Assembly: GCF_020905375.1 (NCBI RefSeq)
Contig: NZ_JAJJBU010000003.1
Span: 372,001-436,000, forward strand
Direction of reading: 5' to 3'
DNA length: 64,000 nt
DNA from: Arthrobacter cryoconiti
GTDB lineage: Bacteria > Actinomycetota > Actinomycetes > Actinomycetales > Micrococcaceae
Positions 50,869-61,200 of the stretch are shown one piece after another (within the stretch, counting starts at the first letter, position 1; every line of letters starts with the position of its first letter). The notes under the pieces were generated by a model that saw only the letters and a list, made by a program, of their open reading frames with translations, made no database searches and was not told the DNA's origin. A program made the translations under genes and the position numbers.

Positions 50869-52833
50869 ATGCGCTCGCGGCCTATCCCTCGGGTGGTACT
50901 CGGCGTACCGCCGAGTGCGCCGCCTGCGCAAGCGGCAGCTGCAGAGCCCGCCGGACCTGCTGAGCCTGCTGGAACTGCTGAGCAGGCCGGGCAGCCTGCA
51001 GAGGCCGCTGGAACTGCTGAGGCCGCCGGACCTGCTGAGCCGGCCGGACCTGCTGGGCCACTGTCCGAGGATCAGGTGGCTAGCGGGCTGGCGTCTGATG
51101 TGCTGGCTGCGCAGCCTGCTGCCGTTCCTGCTGCCGATCCTGCTGCCGTTCCTGCTGACATGACTTCTGCTCTGGATGTCCAGCCGGCGGATAGCGCTTC
51201 GAGTGGCTCGACGTTTACGCTTGCGGCCACTGCGCATCGACTGGGGGAGACACTCCTTGACTTCGCGGCGCCGTTACCCGTGCCAGCGCGGGATATCACT
51301 GGCGTTTGGCTTGCGGAGACGGGTGCCCAGTTGCTGCTCCGAGCGGGCACCCTGATTTTGGCACCAGGTGCACGAACAAGTGACGAGACGTCTTTGCTGA
51401 TGACTGCGGCCTTGAAAGCGGAGGCCGCCGGTGTGGTCTTCGGCGCCCGAGCGAACGTTGACGCGCAGCGGTGTCAAGACGCAGTGGACGCGGGACTGGC
51501 AGTGATCACCCTGGCACCTGGCGCCTCCTGGTTGCAGTTGGCCTCCGTGCTGCAAACCTTAGTGGGTGGTCACAGTGAGGTCCCTGCGGACGACTACCGT
51601 GAGGGCCAGTCCACTGACCTTTTTGATGTAGCAAACTCTGTGGCCGCCATCTTGGGTGGGCCAGCGACCATCGAAAACATGGACTCTCGAATTCTGGCGT
51701 TCTCCGCTGACCAGGCCGCCGGGGATGAGATCCGCAAACAATCGGTGCTGGGCCATCAGGTGCCCTACGAATACGCGCAGCAGCTTCGGCAACTTGGCGT
51801 GTTCCGGGCCGTTAATGATTCGGACGAACCCGTCTTTCTTCCGTCGCTTGGACCTGGTGTCCTACCGCGCGTAGGGATGCGAGTACGTGCCGGGAGCCAA
51901 AATTTGGGCTCCATCTGGGTTGTCGTGGATGAACCGCCCAACGCGCACCGCAACCGTACCTTGATGGAGGCGGCAGACATTGTGGCCTTAAGCATGCTGC
52001 GAACACGCACAGCCGCCGACGCCGCTGCCAGGCTTCGTTACGGACTGCTGGTCATGCTGTTGGAGGGGGGTGCCGCCGCCGAGGAAACGGCCGCCCGTAG
52101 CGGCTTTGGTGGGCAGGCTGCCGTCGTCATGGCCGCCGGGCTGCGCCGCAGCGACGCCGATACGGCCGAAACCGATACAGAAGCCGAGACTGAGGCCGAG
52201 CTGGAAAGACTCGCGAACGCCGTCGGCCTGCATCTTCATGCAGCCAACGCGCTCTCTGTAGTGGCCCGCCTAGGAGGGCACGTTTACGCGGTGTTCCCCG
52301 TGGGTCGAAAGTCCGGCGGTGAGCAGTCCGCACGTCGGGTGGCCGGTGAGGTTGCAGCGCGGCTGCACAGCTCCCAGGTGGTGGTGGGTCTTGGCCCAGT
52401 GGTAGCTTCGGCAGGCCGCCTCAACCGTTCACGCGTTGGCGCTGACTCGGCACTGAGGGTACTCCTCTCGCGACGTGGGAGTGAAAAGTCCGCAATGGTT
52501 GCGAGTGGAGATGAGGTTCAGGTCGAGGCGGTCATGCTTGCCCTGAGAGACTCCTTGGTGGCAGGACGGGAACGGCCAGCCGGGCCGCTGGCCTTGCTCA
52601 TAGCGCATGATGCGGCACATGGAGGGGACCTGGTAGCCACACTGGCGCTTTGGCTGGATTCCTTCGGCGACGTCGCAGCGGCGTCCGCGGCGCTGCATGT
52701 TCACCAAAATACGTTCCGATACCGGCTGCGCAAACTGCGTGAAGTGGCCCGGATCGATCTTTCCGACCCCGAAGAACGATTCGCGCTCATGCTTCAACTC
52801 AGACTTTTTGAGGTAACCGCAAAAAATTCCTAA
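50869..52833 (+). CDS. PucR-family transcriptional regulator with low-complexity N-terminus
   Basis: The C-terminal part is a PucR/CdaR regulator: a GGDEF-like middle region and the C-terminal HTH SAALHVHQNTFRYRLRKL (about residues 605-625). Residues about 1-110 are an Ala/Pro/Glu/Gly repeat with no fold, and the ATG at 50869 lies only five bases after the kbl stop without a clear ribosome site. A later start (for example ATG 51162, MTSALDVQPADS) is therefore possible. It precedes the peptide ABC transporter operon on the same strand, so it probably controls it. PucR-family proteins commonly sense purine or amino-acid related compounds; the ligand here is unknown. Confidence 0.88.
   Translation: MRSRPIPRVVLGVPPSAPPAQAAAAEPAGPAEPAGTAEQAGQPAEAAGTAEAAGPAEPAGPAGPLSEDQVASGLASDVLAAQPAAVPAADPAAVPADMTSALDVQPADSASSGSTFTLAATAHRLGETLLDFAAPLPVPARDITGVWLAETGAQLLLRAGTLILAPGARTSDETSLLMTAALKAEAAGVVFGARANVDAQRCQDAVDAGLAVITLAPGASWLQLASVLQTLVGGHSEVPADDYREGQSTDLFDVANSVAAILGGPATIENMDSRILAFSADQAAGDEIRKQSVLGHQVPYEYAQQLRQLGVFRAVNDSDEPVFLPSLGPGVLPRVGMRVRAGSQNLGSIWVVVDEPPNAHRNRTLMEAADIVALSMLRTRTAADAAARLRYGLLVMLLEGGAAAEETAARSGFGGQAAVVMAAGLRRSDADTAETDTEAETEAELERLANAVGLHLHAANALSVVARLGGHVYAVFPVGRKSGGEQSARRVAGEVAARLHSSQVVVGLGPVVASAGRLNRSRVGADSALRVLLSRRGSEKSAMVASGDEVQVEAVMLALRDSLVAGRERPAGPLALLIAHDAAHGGDLVATLALWLDSFGDVAAASAALHVHQNTFRYRLRKLREVARIDLSDPEERFALMLQLRLFEVTAKNS
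50944..51059 (+). repeat. Degenerate GC-rich repeat encoding Ala/Pro/Glu/Gly run
   Basis: Imperfect 12-15-bp units built on GCTGAGCCTGCTGGA encode AEPAGPAEPAGTAE-type repeats in the presumed N-terminus of the PucR gene. It may be untranslated if the real start is downstream. Confidence 0.75.
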
Positions 52834-52838
52834 ATGAT

Positions 52839-52875
52839 GAACTCGACATATTTACATATTAGATTCGTCGAATTC
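52839..52875. promoter_or_regulatory. Inverted repeat upstream of the peptide-transport operon
   Basis: GAACTCGAC (52839-52847) and GTCGAATTC (52867-52875) pair at eight of nine positions around an AT-rich 19-base centre. It begins just after the PucR stop codon, so it may be an operator for PucR or part of the operon promoter. The AT-rich centre (ATATTTACATATTAGATT) is the only such stretch nearby. Confidence 0.45.
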
Positions 52876-52906
52876 ACCAATGCATATGCGTGTGATCCGG
52901 GCCATA

Positions 52907-52945
52907 GTTAGTGAAGGCCGGACAGCAGTTAGTGGGCATCCGGAC
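52907..52945. repeat. Imperfect direct repeat in the transport-operon leader
   Basis: GTTAGTGAAGGCCGGAC and GTTAGTGGGCATCCGGAC are repeated with a 21-bp period, two helical turns. They lie between the inverted repeat and the ribosome site of the substrate-binding protein gene. They could bind a dimeric regulator; this is inference. Confidence 0.45.
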
Positions 52946-52990
52946 GTACCCGCCGCGGGGTTGCCGTGGACTAACGGCTCCGGAGGAATA

Positions 52991-54595
52991 ATGTTGAGAA
53001 AGACGAAAACAGTGGTGGCAGTGGTCGCCTCCACCGCTCTCATGATGACTGGCTGCAGTAGCGCGGGCACTACTACCGGCTCGGCGGGAACCGCTGACTA
53101 TGCCATTGACGGGACGTTCACGGCATCCATGGTCAGCGACCCCGGTTCCCTGAGTCCGCTCATGACCGCTTCCTCCGATGCGCGCAGAGTTTTGGATTAT
53201 ATGTATGACAGGCTGGCGTTCGCGGACCCAGCCACTGGAGTCCTCCACCCTTGGCTCGCTACCGCATGGACTGAGGCTCCCAGTGAGGTGACCTTCACCA
53301 TGAAACCGGGAGTCACCTGCTCCGACGGGTCCGCACTGACGGCCCAGACAGTTGCAGATAACTTCAACTTTGTGGCGAATAAGGCCAATAATTCCCCACT
53401 GCGGGGAGTGTTCGTTCCCGCCGATGGGACAGCAACTGCGGATCTTGCCACCGGGATTGTGACGTTGAAGACCCCCGAGCCGTCTCCGTTCATGCTGGCC
53501 AATGCTACCTCTTTGAACATCATCTGTGACGCCGGCATCAAGGATCCCAAGGCGGCTGACGCCGCGTCGATCGGATCCGGGCTCTTCAAGCTCAAAGACG
53601 TGGCCGCTAACGACCATTACACGCTGGAACGGCGAGCCGGTTATGACTGGGCCCCTGATGGGAAAACGACGTCGGAAACCCCCGGTGTGCCGGCCACCGT
53701 CATCTTCAAGGTGGTCCCTAACGAGAGTACTTCGGCAAACCTTTTGCTCTCAGGCGGGCTGAACATGGCAACTATCAACGGCCCGGACCAAGCCCGTGTT
53801 CAGGCGGCGAATCTAACCACGGTCCCCATAGAGCGGGGGATCGGGCAAATGTATTTCAATCAACTAGCTGGCAAGGCGACCGCTGACCCAGCCGTCAGAA
53901 TTGCGCTGACCGCAGGTCTTGATCTGGACAATGTCACAAAGGTGATGACCGCTGGAAAGGGCACACGCACTAAGCAGCTCTCCACGATCGCTCCTGTGGC
54001 GTGCACCATGACGACCACCGGGGCATTACCTGGCTTTGACGCAGCCGGAGCGGCTAAAGATCTGGATAAAGCCGGCTGGAAGCTTGGCGGTGACGGCAAG
54101 CGCAGCAAGGACGGCAAAGATCTGAAGCTGACATTGCTCTATGAGATCCTCGATGACACCACGACGGCTGCCGCCGAATATGCACAGCAGCAATGGGCCA
54201 AGCTGGGCGTCACCATCGTTTTGCAGGGTGGGGACTCCAACACTGTCGGCACCAAGTTGCTCTCCGGAGCCGACAACGGTGGGTGGGACATTTCATGGGA
54301 GCCGATTCTGATGAGCACTCCTAGCCCCATAGTCTCTTATCTGTCCGGGCCCGCACCGGCTGAGGGCACCAACTTCGGTTCAATGAAGAACCCAAGCTAT
54401 GAGGCCGCTGTCCAGAAGGCTTCCGCCCTTGTTGGCGAACCAGCCTGCGCAGCATGGGGGGAAGCTGAGAAAGCGCTCTATGCGACGGCGGACGTCGTAC
54501 CGTTTGCGAGTACCACGGTGAGTGTGTTCCTTTCGAAAGCCAGCTTGGCGTTCGAGAAAACCTTCTTCGGGCCTAGCATTCGCCTTCTGAAATGA
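52991..54595 (+). CDS. ABC transporter substrate-binding lipoprotein (family 5, peptide)
   Basis: ATG 52991 with GGAGGA at 52982-52987 gives 534 residues. The signal peptide ends in a lipobox (LMMTGC), so it is a lipoprotein. The mature part is the SBP_bac_5/DppA-OppA fold (LSPLMTASSDARRVLDYMYDRL; WLATAWTEAPSEVTFTMKPGV). It delivers peptides to the two permease segments encoded next. The stop overlaps the following start (ATGA). Confidence 0.95.
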   Translation: MLRKTKTVVAVVASTALMMTGCSSAGTTTGSAGTADYAIDGTFTASMVSDPGSLSPLMTASSDARRVLDYMYDRLAFADPATGVLHPWLATAWTEAPSEVTFTMKPGVTCSDGSALTAQTVADNFNFVANKANNSPLRGVFVPADGTATADLATGIVTLKTPEPSPFMLANATSLNIICDAGIKDPKAADAASIGSGLFKLKDVAANDHYTLERRAGYDWAPDGKTTSETPGVPATVIFKVVPNESTSANLLLSGGLNMATINGPDQARVQAANLTTVPIERGIGQMYFNQLAGKATADPAVRIALTAGLDLDNVTKVMTAGKGTRTKQLSTIAPVACTMTTTGALPGFDAAGAAKDLDKAGWKLGGDGKRSKDGKDLKLTLLYEILDDTTTAAAEYAQQQWAKLGVTIVLQGGDSNTVGTKLLSGADNGGWDISWEPILMSTPSPIVSYLSGPAPAEGTNFGSMKNPSYEAAVQKASALVGEPACAAWGEAEKALYATADVVPFASTTVSVFLSKASLAFEKTFFGPSIRLLK

Positions 54596-55632
54596 GTAAG
54601 TCACCGGCCCCGGAGATCACAGCCGCGCCGGGTGTCATCCGCTCCAGTAACCTAACGAGCGGGGGAGGTCACGGATGGTTTGCTTCTGGGTCCTGGAGCC
54701 TGTTTGCCGTGCGACGAGGGGGACGGTTCGCCGGCTCGGTAGTGGCACTTGTCACCGTTGCATTCTTGATGCTCCAGCTAATTCCAGGAGATCCAGCCCG
54801 CGCCTCCCTTGGGCCCACTGCCTCGATTGAAGCAGTGGCGCTGCGCCGGCATGAACTCGGCCTGGACCAATCTTTGGTGCTGCAGTACTTGCAGTTCTGG
54901 CGTGGTTTGCTCACAGGCCAGCCCGGGGACTCCATCAGTCTGCGGGTTCCCGTGGCGGACGTCATTGCTTCCCGATTTCCGGCCACCGCCCAGCTGGCTC
55001 TTTTGACCTTGGCAGTGGTACTGGTGCTGGCCATTCCATTGGGGCTCCTAGCAGCAGCCATGACACGAGGTGGACGGCGTCGCGGTATTGAGCTGGGGTT
55101 CAATTCAACGGCAGGTTTCTTCGCCGTTATCCCCGAGTTCCTTCTAGGCGTGGGCTTAATCTACGTGTTTGCCGTGAGCTTTCACGTCTTTCCCGTGGCG
55201 GGCCAGTCCGGTCCTCTCTCCTATGTCCTTCCCGTGGCGGCACTGTCGATTGGTAGTACTGCCGCGTTGGCTCGGATTGTGCGTTCGGAGGCTCTGGGGG
55301 TGTTGGAGCAGGATTATCTGCGCACCGCACGGGCCAAGCGGATGCCGCCCCTGCGTGTGTATCTGCGGCACGCTCTGCCCAATCTGATGACATCGACACT
55401 GACTATTGCCGGGCTGTTCCTGGGCTCGTTGATTGCCGGCACCGTCCTTGTGGAAACCATTTTCGCGTGGCCCGGTCTCGGAACAACCATCGTTAGTTCC
55501 ATTCTCACTAAGGACTATCCGCTGGCACAGACCCTGGTGGTTGTGTATGGGGGGATCGTGTTGCTGATCAACTTGCTGGTGGATGTCTTGCTGGCAGTCC
55601 TGGACCCTAGATCCACTATTAAGGAGAGCTGA
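54592..55632 (+). CDS. Peptide ABC transporter permease (DppB-like)
   Basis: A 346-residue inner-membrane permease of the DppB/OppB family with about six helices. The N-terminal helix FLMLQLIPGDPARASLGPTA and the cytoplasmic EAA loop (ALGVLEQDYLRTARAKRMPPL) are typical. It pairs with the permease half of the next gene. A cytoplasmic leader of about 40 residues precedes the first helix and is longer than usual. Confidence 0.94.
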   Translation: MSKSPAPEITAAPGVIRSSNLTSGGGHGWFASGSWSLFAVRRGGRFAGSVVALVTVAFLMLQLIPGDPARASLGPTASIEAVALRRHELGLDQSLVLQYLQFWRGLLTGQPGDSISLRVPVADVIASRFPATAQLALLTLAVVLVLAIPLGLLAAAMTRGGRRRGIELGFNSTAGFFAVIPEFLLGVGLIYVFAVSFHVFPVAGQSGPLSYVLPVAALSIGSTAALARIVRSEALGVLEQDYLRTARAKRMPPLRVYLRHALPNLMTSTLTIAGLFLGSLIAGTVLVETIFAWPGLGTTIVSSILTKDYPLAQTLVVVYGGIVLLINLLVDVLLAVLDPRSTIKES

Positions 55633-55633
55633 A

Positions 55634-57463
55634 ATGGCCTCTCAATCCGCCCGACGCTGGGCCAGTGCGCTGCTCTCACCCACCGGTATTGCAGCAGTCC
55701 TGGGCCTGGCCGTGGTAGCGGTCGCTGCCGTACTGGGACCCATTATCTGGGGCGAAAGGGCTAGCGCTACCGACTTGCTCGCCTTGTCACAGCCGCCCAC
55801 CCCGGAACATCTTTTTGGAACTGACGCGGCTGGCCGTGACGTCCTCGCTAGGACACTGGTAGCCACGCGACTTTCCGTGTTGATGGCCCTGGCAGCCAGT
55901 GGTTTCGGGATCGTTGCCGGTGTCCTCTTCGGATTGCTGCCGGGAGTGCTCCCTGCACGGGCGGGGCGCTTCGTCGTGGCTGTGTTTAATTTTGCTATCG
56001 CTTTCCCGGGACTGCTGATCACCATCTTCCTGTCTGTCATCTTCGGTCAAGGAAGCTTGGGCGCAGTGTTGGCGATCGGGCTCTCCATTGTCCCCGCTTA
56101 TGCCCGCCTCACGCATACGCTGGCTTCCTCCGTGGACGGTCGGGACTTTGTTGCCGCCGCCAGAATCCTCGGCGTTGGTAAGTCCAAAGTGGTGTTCCGG
56201 CACATCTTGCCCAATATTGCGGGGCCGCTGATTGTTAATGCCTCGGTCACCGTTGGCGGGGCATTGATTGCTTTCGCCAGTCTCTCCTTCCTAGGTCTGG
56301 GCGTGCAGCCACCTGAATTCGACTGGGGCCGAATGCTCAGTGAAGGGTTGGGGAGGATTTTCGTCAACCCAGCCACAGCCCTGGCACCAGGGATCGCCGT
56401 CGTTCTTGCCGGCATCACGTTTACCTTGGCCGGGGAGACGATCGCCCGCGCTACTGGTGTGAATCCGGGGCCATCGTCCCGGCTGCGGCCATGGCGTTTC
56501 GCCAAGATCCTCGCGAACGATGCCACGGCCGTCGCTGCGCAGAATGCTGGCACCGCTGACAAGGTGCTGAGTGTGCGTAATCTGCGAGTAGCAGTCCCCA
56601 CGGACGCGGGCTGGTTTGAGCCCGTCAAGGGCATTTCCTTTAGCGTGGCCCGTGGTGAATTGGTGGGCATGGTGGGTGAGTCCGGATCAGGGAAGTCGCT
56701 CAGTTGTATGGCTGCTGCGGGTCTGGTTGAGTACCCTCTGCGTGTCTGCGCAGATTTGGTGGAGTTCGACGGCGTTCCCCTCCTGCAGGGTGAGCGTCGG
56801 CCGCCCGGGTCCTCAGGACGAAAAATTCAGAGGCTCTTAGGAACCCGCCTGGCCATGGTATTTCAAGACCCCATGTCCTCCCTCAACCCGGCCTTGAAGG
56901 TGGGCACCCAAGTGGCGGAGCCAGGCTTTCTCCACGGAGGTTTGAGCCGTCGAGCCGCATGGGCAAAGGCGGTGCGTCGTCTTGAGGACGTCAAAATCCC
57001 TCTGGCCACCAAGCGGGCCCACCAGCATCCGCACGAACTATCCGGTGGTATGCGCCAACGGGTCATGATCGCCATGGGTCTGATGGGAAGCCCGGCTCTG
57101 ATCATTGCGGATGAGCCCACCACCGCGTTGGATGTGACCGTTCAGCGAGAGGTGTTGAGCGTACTCAACGACGTCCACAATGACACCGGAGCGGCAATCT
57201 TGATGATCTCCCATGACATGGCTGTGGTGACGGGTCTGTGTACCCGTGTCCTGGTCATGTATCAGGGACAGCTTGTCGAGGACTTGCCGACGGCGGAATT
57301 ACTTGCGGGCAAAGCCAGACATCCTTACACCAGGGCGTTATTGGCAGCCGTGCCGGACATGGACACGGACCGAAGTTTGCCGATGCCCACCATCGCTGAA
57401 GGCATGGACTTTTCAGCTGGCCCATCGGCGCGTGGAGAAGAACTGGAGGAGGTACTTTCATGA
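55634..57463 (+). CDS. Peptide ABC transporter permease fused to ATPase (DppC-DppD fusion)
   Basis: ATG 55634 with AAGGAG seven bases upstream gives 609 residues. Residues 1-290 are a DppC-type permease (HLFGTDAAGRDVLARTL; DFVAAARILGVGKSKVVFRHI as EAA loop). Residues about 300-609 are a DppD-type ATPase: Walker A GESGSGKS (348-355), signature LSGGMRQRV, Walker B LIIADEPTTALD and the oligopeptide-family C-terminal extension. The two halves are usually separate genes. The stop overlaps the next ATPase start (ATGA). Confidence 0.94.
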   Translation: MASQSARRWASALLSPTGIAAVLGLAVVAVAAVLGPIIWGERASATDLLALSQPPTPEHLFGTDAAGRDVLARTLVATRLSVLMALAASGFGIVAGVLFGLLPGVLPARAGRFVVAVFNFAIAFPGLLITIFLSVIFGQGSLGAVLAIGLSIVPAYARLTHTLASSVDGRDFVAAARILGVGKSKVVFRHILPNIAGPLIVNASVTVGGALIAFASLSFLGLGVQPPEFDWGRMLSEGLGRIFVNPATALAPGIAVVLAGITFTLAGETIARATGVNPGPSSRLRPWRFAKILANDATAVAAQNAGTADKVLSVRNLRVAVPTDAGWFEPVKGISFSVARGELVGMVGESGSGKSLSCMAAAGLVEYPLRVCADLVEFDGVPLLQGERRPPGSSGRKIQRLLGTRLAMVFQDPMSSLNPALKVGTQVAEPGFLHGGLSRRAAWAKAVRRLEDVKIPLATKRAHQHPHELSGGMRQRVMIAMGLMGSPALIIADEPTTALDVTVQREVLSVLNDVHNDTGAAILMISHDMAVVTGLCTRVLVMYQGQLVEDLPTAELLAGKARHPYTRALLAAVPDMDTDRSLPMPTIAEGMDFSAGPSARGEELEEVLS

Positions 57464-58299
57464 GTGAATTAGAGTTCCGCAATGTCAGCGTCCGGTTCGG
57501 ACGGGGTCGTCATAGCTTTCTAGCCGTTGATGACGTGAACTTGATAGTGCCACCACGGAGCATTGTTGGGCTTGTGGGTGAATCTGGATCGGGAAAATCA
57601 ACGCTGGCACGGGCCGCCGTTGGCTTGTGTGAGCCGGTGACCGGCACGATCCTTCTAGACGGGGATCCGATTTCTCATGCCCGGGGTGCCAGAGCGGCTG
57701 CGCGCCAACGCGTACAGATGGTTTTTCAGGACCCTTACGCTTGTCTGGACCCGCGTCGCACCGTGGGCCAGTCTCTGCTCGAAGCCCTGGAAACTGCGGC
57801 ACGCAGGCGGGGCGAGCGGCTGTGCCGGAACGGGAGTGCCGCGGAGGTGACTCGCCTGCTCGAGTCCGTGCACCTGTCGGCTTCCTATGCGGCCGTGATG
57901 CCGGCGACGTTATCCGGAGGTCAGCGCCAACGTGTGGCATTGGCCCGCGTGCTCGCCGCAGAGCCCCGCGTCATCCTTGCTGACGAGGTCACCTCGGCCC
58001 TGGATGTCTCTGTCCAGGGTTCAGTGCTGAACCTTCTTAAGGAACTGGCGGCGGAACTAGGTTTCAGCGTGCTGTTCATCAGCCACAATCTGGCGGTAGT
58101 GCGGTACCTGTGCGACTCCGTCGCCGTTATGAAGTCCGGTCGCTTGATTGAACAGGGCGGTGTGGACCAGGTCCTGCAGAACCCGCGCGAAGATTACACC
58201 CGCAAATTGTTAGCAGCTGTGCCCCGCATGGGTCACGCGCTGTTCGCTACTGGCGGCAACGAAAACATGAGCCAACCGATACCTCAAGGAGCACCGTGA
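57460..58299 (+). CDS. Peptide ABC transporter ATP-binding protein (DppF-like)
   Basis: A 279-residue ATPase: Walker A GESGSGKS (40-47), signature LSGGQRQRV, Walker B VILADEVTSALD and the switch His in ISHNLAVV. It forms a heterodimer with the ATPase half of the fusion protein. It ends with overlap of the S9 peptidase gene (ATGA), linking transport to peptide cleavage. Confidence 0.94.
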   Translation: MSELEFRNVSVRFGRGRHSFLAVDDVNLIVPPRSIVGLVGESGSGKSTLARAAVGLCEPVTGTILLDGDPISHARGARAAARQRVQMVFQDPYACLDPRRTVGQSLLEALETAARRRGERLCRNGSAAEVTRLLESVHLSASYAAVMPATLSGGQRQRVALARVLAAEPRVILADEVTSALDVSVQGSVLNLLKELAAELGFSVLFISHNLAVVRYLCDSVAVMKSGRLIEQGGVDQVLQNPREDYTRKLLAAVPRMGHALFATGGNENMSQPIPQGAP

Positions 58300-61200
58300 A
58301 ACGTACATTTGATCCCACTGATCTAGCCCGGCTCGTTCTGCCGTCGCAGCCCGCGCTCAGCCCGGATGGCACCGCAATCGCGTACACGCTCACGGGCGCT
58401 GATGAACTGCGGGGTACGCCCGAATCCAGCCTATGGCTAGTGGCCGCCGACGGCGGTTCGCCCCGAAAGCTGACGTCGTCCGGCGTGGATTCTTCACCGG
58501 TTTGGAAGCCGGACGGTACGGTTGTGACGTTTCTGCGTTCCGTTGATGGACAGCCCGCCCAGATCTGGCGCATTCCGGCCGACGGCGGGGAGCCGGAACC
58601 GTTGACGGATGCGGGCCGATTCCCGCTCGGGGCGGGCACGCCTGTATGGGCACCGGTTGATGACACCCTGTACTTTAGCGGGCCCATCGACTTCGGCACA
58701 TCCGGGCCTGCAAATGCGCCGATCGTCACTGATCGCATCGATTTCAAGAGCGACGGCGTCGGCTACCACGGAAACACCCGCCATCACCTTTTTGCCCTAG
58801 ACACACTCACCGGTGCCGCCCGTCAACTCACCGACGGGGACTGGAATGCTGGTGAGCCAGCGGTGTCCGCGGACGGGCAAAAACTAGCCTTCACCGCCGC
58901 CCGCGATCACGACCGTGACCTGACCTTGACCAGCCACGCGTGGTGTCTAGACTTGGCCGATCCGCAACTCAAGCCGCGCCGTGTGGGTCAGGCGTCCTTT
59001 GTTGCAGGTCCCCTCGTGTGGGACGCGGATGGGGAATCTGTGATCGCGGTGGGCATGGCCACCCCAAAAATTGGAAACGCCGGACTCTGGCGCCTCCAGC
59101 TCGACTCGGAACTGCTGGATGCGGCACTGACAGACTCGCTGGACCGCAATGTCATGCCCGGCGGAACCGGCTACCCCGGCGGCCGCCCGCAGCTCACACA
59201 AGAAGGCAACATCCTGTTTTGCTTGCGCGACGGTGGTAACACCCACCTGTATTCGATCACCCCTGACGGGAGCTGCGTGGCACTCGTCAACGCTGATCAT
59301 CTGGTGATCTCTGGGCTGTCCCACTCAAATGGGCGCACCGCCATGGCGGTGGCCACTGCGGAACTCTTTGGTGAGATCGCCTTGATTGGCCCAGATGGGA
59401 CACTGGATGTCCGCACGGAGCATGGTGCGACGTCCCTGCCCGGGGTGGAACTATTCGTCCAGGAACCGCGCCGCTTCACCATCTCAGACGGCAGCACGGT
59501 GGCGGGTTGGCTGATCCGCGACTCCGCCATCACGGGTCCGACCCCGCTGCTGCTGGATGTCCATGGAGGTCCGCATAACGCCTGGACTGGAGTGGCGAAC
59601 TCTATTCACCCTTACCACCAGGTACTAGCCGCCCGTGGATGGACGGTTCTGTTGCTGAATCCGCGCGGCAGCGACGGCTACGGGGAGGACTTCATGCGCG
59701 GCGTCGTGGATGGTTGGGGAGTCGCCGACTACAACGACCTGATGGAACCGGTGGATCAACTTGTCGTCGAGGGTGTAGCGGATCCGGACCGTTTGGCGCT
59801 CACGGGCTACAGCTATGGTGGTTTCGCCTGTTGCGTGCTGACCAGCGCTGGAAACCGTTTTGCGGCCGCCGTGGCGGGCGGGCTCCTTGCAGACCTGAGG
59901 CACTGCGCCGGAGCGTCGGACAGCGGGGTCTACTTGGACAAATTGGAGCTCTCGGGCATCCCGGGACGGGCCGCCGAACTTTCTCCGATCACACGTGTCG
60001 AGCAGGTCACCACGCCTACCTTGATCCTCCATGGCACGAACGACGCTGACTGTCCCGTCGCCCAAGCGGAACAGTGGTTTGCAGCGTTGCGCGTCAATGG
60101 CGTGGATACCCGGCTGGTCCTTTACCCCGGGGCAGGGCACGCATTTCTCCTCAACGGGAACCTCAACCACAAAATCGACTACAGCAACCGGCTGGTTGAC
60201 TGGTTAGAGCGCCACGTCCCCTCATCTGAAAAGGGGGGAACTCCCGAGCTGGATGCCGCTCACTGGCAACACCGCCTCGAGACGGTCATCGCGAAGTACC
60301 AGGTACCTGGCGCGGTATTCGGCATACTGCGCAGCAACACCGCCACTCCCGGAATTGGACGCGAGGAACGAATCGTCGTGGCTGCCGGGGTCACCAACAC
60401 GAATACCGGACAAGCCGTCACGCCGGCGGCGTTGTTCCAACTGGGTTCCATCAGTAAAACCTGGACCGCTACTCTTGTCCTCCAATTGGTTGCGGAGGGA
60501 AAACTTGACCTCGATGCCCCTGTTCGGGATGTGCTGCCAAGCTTGCGTCTCTCGGACGAGTCCGCTGCGGCAACGGTGACGATGCGCCATTTGCTGACCC
60601 ACACAAGTGGGATAGACGGAGACATCTTCACCGACACAGGCCGTGGGGATGACAGCGTCGCTAAGTTCGTTGAATCCTTGGATACTGCCGCGCAAATCTT
60701 CCCACCCGGGGCAACCTGGTCATACTGTAATACGGGCCTGACAATCGCAGGGCGGGTCGTGGAAGTACTGCGCGGGATGACGTGGGACCAAGCACTGGAA
60801 GAGTACATTTATGCGCCGCTGGAGTTGACCGATACCACCACCTTGGCTGAAGACACGGTGTCGCACGTTTTCGCCGTCGGCCATATTGATCAGGACGGCG
60901 CCAACACGCCGAGCAGCATTTTCGCGGTCCCGCGTGGCAACGGGCCCGCTGGCGGTGTCACCTCCAGTGCCGATGACGCCATGACCTATGGGCGCAGTTT
61001 CCTTTCTGGCGGCACGGCACTGCTCCCGGAGCGCGAACTGGCACAAATGCTGGAAAGCCAAGTGGACATGGGCCACGCGTGCACGCAGGCTGACGCCTGG
61101 GCACTGGGTTGGTGCTTGCAGGACTGGGGCGGCGTGCCAACCATCAGCCATGACGGAGCCACCTTTGGCCAGTATTCCTACCTGCAACTGTTCCCGGAAC

